Positions 1-5,467 of a stretch of DNA of 5,537 bases are shown in pieces. This stretch comes from Candidatus Nanohalarchaeota archaeon (lineage in GTDB: Archaea > EX4484-52), in NCBI GenBank assembly GCA_003660905.1, contig QMVB01000063.1:1-5537 (forward strand), read 5' to 3'. A program made the position numbers and the translations under genes. Position 1 is the stretch's first letter. Each line of letters starts with the position of its first letter. The notes beneath the pieces are model-generated. The model ran no database searches and was not told the DNA's origin. It was given only the letters and a program-made list of their open reading frames with translations.

Positions 1-65
1 AAGAGGATTTGTGGTCAATAACGAGTAATCATTGCATAAATTCTATTGAAAAAGTCTGTTTTTTG

Positions 66-114
66 CAAACTGTCAAATAGGTTTTCCTGCCTTGTTTGGT
101 ATCAAACTGTCAAA
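66..114. repeat. 12-bp direct repeat pair CAAACTGTCAAA
   Basis: CAAACTGTCAAA occurs exactly at 66-77 and again at 103-114, start points 37 bases apart. The second copy overlaps a small perfect inverted repeat, GTTTG-GTAT-CAAAC (94-107). The first copy runs into AAATAGGT (75-82), whose reverse complement ACCTATTT lies at 125-132. The cluster could be a binding site or a structured 3' end of an upstream transcript. The repeats are seen directly; a function is only inferred. Confidence 0.55.
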
Positions 115-186
115 GTTGGGTTAGACCTATTTTGAGAAAAAGGTTCTAAAAAATATTGAATTTTTGCCAATTTTTGAAAAAAGCCA

Positions 187-195
187 TTATAAATA
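187..195 (+). promoter_or_regulatory. TATA-like box far upstream of top6B
   Basis: TTATAAATA is a good match to archaeal TATA elements and would start a plus-strand RNA near 212-216. No ATG-led frame follows closely, so it would make either a leader of about 200 nt for top6B or a separate short RNA. The box sits in the loop of a 5-bp inverted repeat (AAGCC 181-185, GGCTT 196-200) and is nearly symmetric, so it could also work on the minus strand. There is no direct evidence of use. Confidence 0.3.
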
Positions 196-329
196 GGCTT
201 CTCTTGTCGAATAACTCCATTGTGCAGAGAAATATTTGCTAAACAAATACAAATTTTTTATCCGTAGAATTATTTGTGTAAGAGAGTTAAATAAGCATTC
301 TCCTTTCATTTAATCAACAACCATTATGC

Positions 330-338
330 TATAAAATA
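330..338 (+). promoter_or_regulatory. TATA-like box before the upstream ATG of top6B
   Basis: TATAAAATA would direct initiation at about 356-360, a few bases before the upstream in-frame ATG at 364. It could therefore produce the longer Top6B form or a short 5' leader for the 421 start. It competes with the box at 391-403 as the main top6B promoter. Confidence 0.35.
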
Positions 339-390
339 AGAAAGGATTATTTAGAATATTACAATGCTTTACAAAAAACGAAAACCATAC

Positions 391-403
391 TTATTAAAAT
401 ATT
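391..403 (+). promoter_or_regulatory. Leaderless promoter box of top6B
   Basis: The A/T box TTATTAAAATATT spans -30 to -18 relative to the ATG at 421. Its core TTAAAATATT begins at -27, exactly as in the box before the GTPase gene at 3471. No Shine-Dalgarno sequence lies before 421; the bases there are T-rich. This fits transcription starting at or very near the start codon, and supports 421 as the true start. Confidence 0.55.
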
Positions 404-420
404 TCGGTTTTATAAATTTT

Positions 421-2082
421 ATGAGTGATAAAGTAACCCGAGCAGATGAACTTGCAAGGGACCATAAGGAAATATCTATTGCAGAATTTTTTGAAAAGAA
501 CAAGCACTTGCTTGGCTATGAAAATCTACAGAAATCGCTTTTGACCTGTGTTAGAGAAGCAGTTGACAATGCTCTTGATGCATGTGAAGAGATGAATGTT
601 CTCCCGGATATTTATGTTGAAATCAAGAAAATTAGAGACAACCGTTTCAAATTGATAGTAGAAGACAATGGTCCGGGAATTGTAAAAGAGCATATCGCAA
701 ATATTTTTGGAAAACTTCTTTATGGCTCGAAATTTCACAAGCTTCAGCAATCCCGCGGACAGCAGGGAATTGGAATTTCTGCAAGCGTTTTATATTCTCA
801 GCTTACAACAGGAAAAGATACGAAAATCTATTCCAAAATAGGCGATGGAAAAGTCCATGTCTATGAGCTTCATATTGACACAAAAACAAACCTTCCTGTA
901 ATTTCAAAGGAAAACACAATATACGGCAACGGCAGAGGAACAAGAATAGAAATGGAAATTAAGGGCAAATACATGAAAGGAAAGCGTTCTGTCTTTGATT
1001 ATCTCCAGCAGACTGCGGTAATGAATCCTGCGACTAAATTGGTGTTTTTGGATCCGGACGGGAAGAAGCATCTATTTGATAGAGTAGTTACAAAACTTGC
1101 AAAGAGACCAAAAGAGATAAAGCCGCACATAAGCGGGATTGAATTAGGAACTCTAAAGAAAATGCTTAAAATAACAAAGGCAAGAAATATCGTGTCTTTT
1201 ATTACAACAGAATTTTCAAGGATCGGGAAGCAGACCGCAGACCAGATAGTAAAAGGTGCAGAAGTTGACTATAAACTGAGTCCCAAAAATTTGACATTTA
1301 GTGAGATGGAGGCATTGATCGAATCCATTGAAAGAACAAAAGTAAGCAATCCTCCTACAGACTGCCTTTCTCCTGTTGGTGAAATAGCAATTGAGAAGGG
1401 AATAAAAAAAGAGCTTCATCCTGAATTTATCGCAACCATTACAAGAAAGCCCGCAGTTTATCGCGGAAATCCTTTCCAGATAGAAGTCGGGATTGGATAT
1501 GGCGGAGACCTTGACAAGGAAGGGCAGGCAACACTCATGCGTTTTGCAAACAGGGTTCCTCTTTTATATGAACAGTCTGCCTGCGCCCTTACAAAATCAC
1601 TTATGCAGACAGAATGGAAGCGATACGGGCTGAGCCAGACCGGCTCAAGCATCCCGACAGGACCTGTCATCTTTACTATTCACATGATTTCTGTTTGGGT
1701 GCCCTATACATCAGAAGGAAAAGAAGCAGTTGCATCCTATCCTGACATCATAAAGGAAGTAAAGCTTGGTCTTCAGGATGCAGGAAGAAAAATGCAGGTT
1801 TACCTGTCCAGGAAAAAAAGAGCATCTGATATTGAAGAGAAAAAAGAGACATTCAGGAAATACATCCCTGAAATCGCAAGCGCATTAAATAAGATAACCG
1901 GGAAAGATGCCAAAGAAATAAGAGATAAACTCAACAAGGACCTCGAGGGGCGAGTTGAATCCCTTGAAGTCAAGACAGAGCAGTATGATGATTTAGAGCT
2001 CAATAAAAAGAAGACAGAAAAAGATGAAATTGAAGAAGCGACCGAAGAGCTAAATGAAGAAATGACGGAGAAAGAAGAATAA
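421..2082 (+). CDS. top6B: DNA topoisomerase VI subunit B (ATPase subunit)
   Basis: This is the ATP-binding subunit of type IIB topoisomerase, 553 residues from the ATG at 421. Numbering from there, a GHKL ATPase domain comes first. It has the N-box Glu46 and Asn50 in REAVDNALD, Asp82 with Gly84 and Gly86 in EDNGPGI, the lid segment KLLYGSKFH (98-106) and the G2 loop RGQQGIGIS (112-120). A helix-two-turn-helix region follows at roughly 230-300. The transducer domain then carries Lys434 in SEGKEA, the position of the ATP-contacting switch lysine. The last 35 residues or so are rich in Lys and Glu and look disordered. Length is close to known archaeal Top6B (about 530 or more). An in-frame ATG at 364 would add 19 residues (MLYKKRKPYL and on) that do not resemble the family and are encoded over the promoter box, so I prefer 421, where family similarity begins. 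The top6A gene starts one base after the stop, implying an operon. Confidence 0.96.
   Translation: MSDKVTRADELARDHKEISIAEFFEKNKHLLGYENLQKSLLTCVREAVDNALDACEEMNVLPDIYVEIKKIRDNRFKLIVEDNGPGIVKEHIANIFGKLLYGSKFHKLQQSRGQQGIGISASVLYSQLTTGKDTKIYSKIGDGKVHVYELHIDTKTNLPVISKENTIYGNGRGTRIEMEIKGKYMKGKRSVFDYLQQTAVMNPATKLVFLDPDGKKHLFDRVVTKLAKRPKEIKPHISGIELGTLKKMLKITKARNIVSFITTEFSRIGKQTADQIVKGAEVDYKLSPKNLTFSEMEALIESIERTKVSNPPTDCLSPVGEIAIEKGIKKELHPEFIATITRKPAVYRGNPFQIEVGIGYGGDLDKEGQATLMRFANRVPLLYEQSACALTKSLMQTEWKRYGLSQTGSSIPTGPVIFTIHMISVWVPYTSEGKEAVASYPDIIKEVKLGLQDAGRKMQVYLSRKKRASDIEEKKETFRKYIPEIASALNKITGKDAKEIRDKLNKDLEGRVESLEVKTEQYDDLELNKKKTEKDEIEEATEELNEEMTEKEE
2067..2070 (+). promoter_or_regulatory. Weak, distant ribosome-binding site of top6A
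   Basis: GGAG ends 13 bases before the top6A ATG at 2084, farther than is usual for a Shine-Dalgarno site, and lies inside the last codons of top6B. With the top6B TAA at 2080-2082 and only one base between the genes, reinitiation by the ribosome finishing top6B is the likelier way top6A is translated. Confidence 0.35.
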
Positions 2083-2083
2083 T

Positions 2084-3178
2084 ATGGATACTTCATATAC
2101 TAAAAATATTAAAGAAGAGGCTTTGAAATTGATAAAGCAGATTGACAACAGCGAAAATCCAAATCTTCAGATATTGAGAAGAAGCCTGAATAATGTATTT
2201 TTTGATAATGATAAAAAAATCATCAAGCTTGGAGATAAAAAAGAGACGAGAAACTACTTTAATATCAACCAAGCAAAAAAATTCATGCAGACCCTTAAGA
2301 TTTTAGCGCAGATTAATGAAAATCTTGAAAAAAAGACGCCAAATATCAGTACCAGGCAATTGTTTTACATGACACGAGGTATTATAGAAAACTCTAATGA
2401 AGAATGCTTTGAAGACCAGAGCGAGTCTGACCCGATAATTGAGGATGTTGAAGTGATACTCGACACATTAAGAGAAGAATTAGGATTGATTGCAACCCCA
2501 GATGGGTATTTTGTTGGAGATATAAAAGTAAAGGATTTGGTGAGCGGAGATTTGCTGGACTACACAAAAATGGGTTCTGGCGGAGGGGCAATTCCTGCAA
2601 TAGTTGAAAAGGATGTCTATGATATTATCGAGTGCAAGGCAAAGTTTGTTGTAGTGCTTGAGAAATTTGCAGTATGGAATATTTTGAACCAGACAAAATT
2701 CTGGAAAAAGCACAACTGCATTATTTTGACTGGGAAAGGACAGGCAGGGCGTTCTGCAAGGCGTCTGCTTACGAGATTAAGTAATGAGATGAAACTGCCT
2801 GTTTATGTGCTCACTGACCTTGATCCATGGGGATATTATATTTATTCGGTTTACAAGCAGGGCTCAATATCCCTTGCATACTTTAGTGAAAAATCATCTG
2901 TGCCAACAGCAAAATACATAGGGATGACGACAAAGGACATTATAAAATACAAGATTCCTAAAAGTTCATGGATGAAGTTGAAGGATATTGATTACAAAAG
3001 GATTAAGGAAATAAAAAAGTATGACTGGTTTCAGACAAAGGAATGGCAGAGGGAATTGACTCGTTTGGAAGAGTTCAAGTACAAAGTGGAATCGGATGCT
3101 TTTGTTACTAAGTCAGTTGATTTTGTTGTGAATGAATATTTGCCGGACAAGATTAGAAGGCAGGATTTCTTGCCTTGA
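2084..3178 (+). CDS. top6A: DNA topoisomerase VI subunit A (DNA-cleaving, Spo11-like)
   Basis: This is the catalytic subunit that cuts both DNA strands and stays linked to the 5' ends; it is homologous to eukaryotic Spo11. At 364 residues it is of normal family length. A winged-helix 5Y-CAP domain comes first, with the nucleophile Tyr95 in STRQLFYMTRG (89-99). The Toprim domain follows: Glu193 in VLEKFAVW, the GKGQAGRSARRLL segment at 217-229, and Asp245 and Asp247 in LTDLDPWG, which hold the catalytic magnesium. The C-terminal part (about 265-364) matches the rest of the family fold and ends normally at TGA 3176-3178. All catalytic residues are present. It is transcribed with top6B, one base downstream, so the two subunits are made together for the A2B2 enzyme. 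Residue choice around the Toprim glutamate (Phe after EK, Trp in AVW) differs from the Sulfolobus form I recall, but looks like lineage variation. Confidence 0.96.
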   Translation: MDTSYTKNIKEEALKLIKQIDNSENPNLQILRRSLNNVFFDNDKKIIKLGDKKETRNYFNINQAKKFMQTLKILAQINENLEKKTPNISTRQLFYMTRGIIENSNEECFEDQSESDPIIEDVEVILDTLREELGLIATPDGYFVGDIKVKDLVSGDLLDYTKMGSGGGAIPAIVEKDVYDIIECKAKFVVVLEKFAVWNILNQTKFWKKHNCIILTGKGQAGRSARRLLTRLSNEMKLPVYVLTDLDPWGYYIYSVYKQGSISLAYFSEKSSVPTAKYIGMTTKDIIKYKIPKSSWMKLKDIDYKRIKEIKKYDWFQTKEWQRELTRLEEFKYKVESDAFVTKSVDFVVNEYLPDKIRRQDFLP

Positions 3179-3270
3179 GCATTCTTTATGGTAATATTGT
3201 GCAACATCACCAACTTGTAAAGCTATGCCAATAAGCGGCATGCCTATCCAACAATTACAAAAGCAAGGCA

Positions 3271-3280
3271 TATATATAAA
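3271..3280 (+). promoter_or_regulatory. TATA-like box in the top6A-GTPase gap
   Basis: TATATATAAA would place a start near 3296-3302, just before the hairpin at 3304-3330. An RNA from here would carry that hairpin at its 5' end and could form a leader of about 170 nt for the GTPase gene, or a short separate RNA. It is an alternative to the leaderless promoter at 3441-3453. Such boxes also occur by chance in AT-rich DNA. Confidence 0.3.
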
Positions 3281-3285
3281 TCCAC

Positions 3286-3354
3286 ATAAAATTCATTATA
3301 ACACTCCTGCCAATATTATTATGGAAGGAGGCTTCTTTGCAATAAAATTCATTA
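3286..3354. repeat. 13-bp direct repeats flanking a hairpin
   Basis: ATAAAATTCATTA occurs exactly at 3286-3298 and 3342-3354 (both copies continue N-A-A, differing only at the next base, T or C). Between them lies a hairpin: CTCCTGCCA (3304-3312) pairs with TGGAAGGAG (3322-3330), nine positions with a single G/A mismatch, and a 9-base AT loop. The arrangement is seen directly. It could be a 3' structure of the top6 mRNA, a regulatory site, or the remnant of a small inserted element. Confidence 0.5.
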
Positions 3355-3440
3355 CAATTACGCTGTCTGAGAGCACATAATTAATTTCTTTGAATTTATT
3401 AGTAAGCAATTATGCACGACATCCATTTATGCTTTTCATC

Positions 3441-3453
3441 AATTTAAAATATT
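3441..3453 (+). promoter_or_regulatory. Leaderless promoter box of the GTPase gene
   Basis: AATTTAAAATATT spans -30 to -18 relative to the ATG at 3471. The bases between box and ATG (ACCCCCACATAACCTT) hold no Shine-Dalgarno motif, which is what a leaderless archaeal mRNA starting at or near the ATG would show. The core TTAAAATATT is identical in sequence and offset to the box before top6B. Confidence 0.6.
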
Positions 3454-3470
3454 AACCCCCACATAACCTT

Positions 3471-4688
3471 ATGAAAATCGGCGTAGTTGGAAAGCCAAAT
3501 GTCGGCAAGAGCACGTTCTTCAAAGCATCAACGCTCAAAGAAGTGGATATTCAGAATTTTCCATTTACCACAATTGAAACCAATGTAGGGGCAGGATATG
3601 CCCGAATAAAATGCGTCTGCAGAGAAGTAGGAAAACAATGCAACCCGCGAACAGGCTTTTGCACAGATGGAAATAGATACATTCCGATAGAATTGGTAGA
3701 TGTCGCCGGTTTAGTCCCGGGAGCGCATGAAGGCAAAGGAATGGGAAACCAATTTCTAAATGACCTTATTTTCTGCGATGCCCTGATACACATTGTGGAT
3801 GTTTCAGGAAGCGCAAATGAAAAAGGAGAGGTCGTTGAGGTCGGTTCATACAACCCGGTAAATGACATAAAATTTCTGGAAGAAGAAATTGATTTATGGC
3901 TGATAGGTATTGTAAAAAAGAACTGGAGAAAATTTGTAAGGACAAGCCACATGCAAAAAGAAAAAGGAGTTGAGGCATTGACAAAGCAGTTGTCAAATAT
4001 CAACCTGAAAGAAAAAGATACAATAGATATATATGAACGGCTGGGTTTCGGAGATAATCTTGTAACCTGGACAGATGATCAGATAAGCCAATTTGTAATA
4101 GAAGCAAGAAAAAAGACCAAGCCGATAATCATAGGCGCAAATAAGATAGATAAACTTCTTGACAAATACGGCGTTGAGAAAACAAAGGAAAAATTAAAAG
4201 AACTACAGTCTGCAACAGAGAGCAAAGTAATCCCTATTTTTGCAGAAGGAGAGCTTGCTTTAAGGAACGCCCAGAAAGCAGGGATTGTTGACTATCTCTA
4301 CGGCAACTCTGACTTTGAGATAAAAGAAGACAAAATTAATTTACTGACTCCTGAACAAAAACAGGCGCTGAACAAAATAAAAAGCATCATGAAAATCTTT
4401 GATTCAACAGGAGTCTTAAGTATTTTGAATTATGCTGTATTCGATAAGCTTGACTATATCTGTGTCTATCCTGCAGGGACAAAAACACTTTGCGACAAGA
4501 AGGGCAATGTCCTGCCCGATGTGTTTTTGATGAAAAAAGGCTCTACTGCCCTGGATTTTGCATATAAAATCCACACAGATTTCGGGGAGAGATTCATCCG
4601 CGCAGTCAATGTGAAAACAAAGCAGATAATCGGGAAGGATTATGTTTTGAAGGACAAGGACATGATTGAGATTATTGCGGATAAGTAA
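3471..4688 (+). CDS. ychF: YchF/Obg-like GTPase with C-terminal TGS domain (archaeal type)
   Basis: This is a 405-residue P-loop NTPase of the Obg/YchF group, probably cytosolic and linked to ribosomes or translation, as known for relatives. The G1 P-loop is GKPNVGKS (7-14), the G2 region has FTT (32-34), and G3 is DVAGLVPGAHEGKG (77-90), with His86 where classical GTPases have a catalytic Gln, as in the group generally. G4 is NKID (224-227); bacterial YchF and human OLA1 have NxxE and prefer ATP, so NKxD points to GTP. The G5 segment reads IFAEGE (256-261), with Phe257 where Ser is expected in SA. Between G2 and G3 is a small insert with Cys48, Cys50, Cys57 and Cys64, a possible metal site typical of archaeal members as I recall them. 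A helical region covers about 115-215, and a TGS domain about 328-404. The start at 3471 puts the P-loop at residue 7, as usual, and follows a leaderless promoter. The stop touches the convergent gene. Confidence 0.93.
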   Translation: MKIGVVGKPNVGKSTFFKASTLKEVDIQNFPFTTIETNVGAGYARIKCVCREVGKQCNPRTGFCTDGNRYIPIELVDVAGLVPGAHEGKGMGNQFLNDLIFCDALIHIVDVSGSANEKGEVVEVGSYNPVNDIKFLEEEIDLWLIGIVKKNWRKFVRTSHMQKEKGVEALTKQLSNINLKEKDTIDIYERLGFGDNLVTWTDDQISQFVIEARKKTKPIIIGANKIDKLLDKYGVEKTKEKLKELQSATESKVIPIFAEGELALRNAQKAGIVDYLYGNSDFEIKEDKINLLTPEQKQALNKIKSIMKIFDSTGVLSILNYAVFDKLDYICVYPAGTKTLCDKKGNVLPDVFLMKKGSTALDFAYKIHTDFGERFIRAVNVKTKQIIGKDYVLKDKDMIEIIADK

Positions 4689-5423
4689 TTATCTTCTGCT
4701 TCTTAATTTAGCCAGCAGTCTTAATATTTCAAGGTACAGCCATATCAAAGTAACCATTAGACCAAAAGCCCCGTACCATTCCATGTATTTTGGCGCTCCG
4801 GATTTTGCCCCGTTTTCAATAAAGTCAAAATCAAGAACCAAATTCATTGAAGCAATGACAACCACAAACAAGCTAAATCCAATACCTATAAGACTGCTTT
4901 CATGAATAAGTGGGATGGTCATGCCAAAAAAACCCATTACAAAATTCAGGAGATATATTACTGCAATAGCGCCTGTAGCGGCAACAACGCCGAGCTTAAA
5001 GTTTTCAGTTACCTTGATTAATTTTGATTTGTAAGCCATAAGCAAGCAAAAAAGAGTGCCAAAAGTTAAAAATACTGCCTGAACCACAATTCCCGGATAT
5101 GATTGCTCCACTAAAGCAGATATTGCACCAAGGAACAATCCTTCAAAGACTACATAAACAGGCGCAGTATATCCAGACCATTGTTTTTTAAAAATCGTTA
5201 TTATGGCAGTGATAAATCCACCAATTGCTCCTCCAATCATGAGCATCATGTACAAATCCGGCTTGCCCAAGCTCCATAAAGCACTGAGCACAGTAATAAA
5301 GAGGAGAAAATAAGTTTTATTCACCGTTCCGTCTATTGTCATTGCATATTTTGGATTTACAGAGCCCTCTCTCCTGAATACTTCATCATTTTTCAAAGCA
5401 GGATTTCCTGAACGCATTACCAT
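4689..5423 (-). CDS. Bax inhibitor-1/YccA family membrane protein
   Basis: This 244-residue integral membrane protein belongs to the Bax inhibitor-1 superfamily, by sequence the BaxI_1 type rather than the short BI-1/YetJ type. It opens with the family signature RSGNPALKNDEVF (4-16), then an MTIDGTVNKT segment (28-37). About seven hydrophobic helices follow, near residues 38-53, 57-78, 86-106, 111-131, 143-166, 177-198 and 215-236. Conserved features include VFEGLFLGAIS (92-102) with Glu94 inside a helix, IHESSLIGIGFSLF (173-186), LDFDFIENGA with Asp198 and Asp200, PKYMEWYGAFGLM (211-223) and a basic tail LRSRR. Relatives act as pH-sensitive calcium or proton leak channels, or protease modulators; the exact role of this subtype is not known. 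The start at 5423 fits a TATA box at -33 to -21; Met3 (5417) is the alternative. Its very high resemblance to bacterial homologues suggests transfer from bacteria. The gene converges on the GTPase gene with no gap. Confidence 0.92.
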   Translation of the reverse strand: MVMRSGNPALKNDEVFRREGSVNPKYAMTIDGTVNKTYFLLFITVLSALWSLGKPDLYMMLMIGGAIGGFITAIITIFKKQWSGYTAPVYVVFEGLFLGAISALVEQSYPGIVVQAVFLTFGTLFCLLMAYKSKLIKVTENFKLGVVAATGAIAVIYLLNFVMGFFGMTIPLIHESSLIGIGFSLFVVVIASMNLVLDFDFIENGAKSGAPKYMEWYGAFGLMVTLIWLYLEILRLLAKLRSRR

Positions 5424-5443
5424 AATGAAATAATAGATAAAAG

Positions 5444-5456
5444 CTTATATAATTTT
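5444..5456 (-). promoter_or_regulatory. TATA box of the Bax inhibitor family gene
   Basis: On the minus strand AAAATTATATAAG lies at -33 to -21 relative to the ATG at 5423, with TTATATAA at -29 to -22. There is no Shine-Dalgarno motif between the box and the ATG (the bases are CTTTTATCTATTATTTCATT). This fits a leaderless or nearly leaderless transcript. The core TTATATAA is a palindrome, so the same bases could also serve the opposite direction. Confidence 0.6.
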
Positions 5457-5467
5457 GCTGTTATTTA

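Larger units (their letters stand above)
1..420. other. Non-coding region upstream of top6B
   Basis: I see no convincing gene in this stretch. All three plus frames at the left edge close early (stops at 19-21, 26-28 and 78-80), so any of them could be the last codons of an upstream plus-strand gene. None is recognisable. The minus strand has no open frame of note. The region is very AT-rich and has T-runs on the plus strand (59-64, 161-165, 171-175, 254-259) of the kind that can end archaeal transcripts. It also holds a 12-bp direct repeat, short inverted repeats and three TATA-like boxes (187-195, 330-338, 391-403). No tRNA, no C/D-box motif pair and no CRISPR repeat was seen. Confidence 0.7.
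3179..3470. other. Intergenic region between top6A and the GTPase gene
   Basis: This stretch of 292 bases has no well-supported gene. It holds a 5-bp hairpin (ATGCC 3225-3229, GGCAT 3237-3241) overlapping the 8-bp palindrome GGCATGCC (3237-3244), a TATA-like box (3271-3280), a second hairpin flanked by 13-bp direct repeats (3286-3354) and the promoter of the next gene (3441-3453). A 51-codon frame (ATG 3225 to TAA 3380) crosses it but has no recognisable product, no ribosome-binding site and a sequence that follows the repeats. No tRNA or C/D-box RNA signature was found. Confidence 0.6.

Noticed and set aside
3..80. 26-codon open frame at the left edge ending in TAG at 78-80
   Set aside because: It could be the tail of an upstream gene, but another frame ends equally plausibly at 26-28 and nothing in the residues is recognisable.
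181..200. AAGCC/GGCTT inverted repeat as a terminator
   Set aside because: The stem is only 5 bp with a 10-base loop and no T-run follows; the enclosed TATA-like box is the more plausible signal.
526..750. Minus-strand frame opposite the Top6B ATPase motifs (similar ones at 1216-1419, 1458-1670, 2394-2600, 2480-2713 and 3031-3213)
   Set aside because: All are short shadows of top6B or top6A with no motif or promoter.
1800..2096. 98-codon Ser-rich minus-strand frame over the end of top6B
   Set aside because: It is the mirror of the Lys/Glu-rich tail of Top6B (GAA/AAA codons read as Ser/Phe codons) and has no promoter.
2794..2840. Toprim aspartates suggesting a primase or OLD nuclease instead of Top6A
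   Set aside because: The upstream Tyr95 domain, the full-length match to the Spo11/Top6A family and the adjacent top6B leave no doubt.
3551..4003. 150-codon minus-strand open frame opposite the GTPase gene
   Set aside because: It lies fully antisense to the conserved GTPase domain, has no recognisable motif, and its Ser/Phe/Pro-rich content is what the reverse strand of this gene gives.
4666..4905. 79-codon plus-strand frame overlapping the GTPase end and opposite the Bax inhibitor gene
   Set aside because: It is antisense to a well-conserved membrane protein, with no similarity or start signal of its own.
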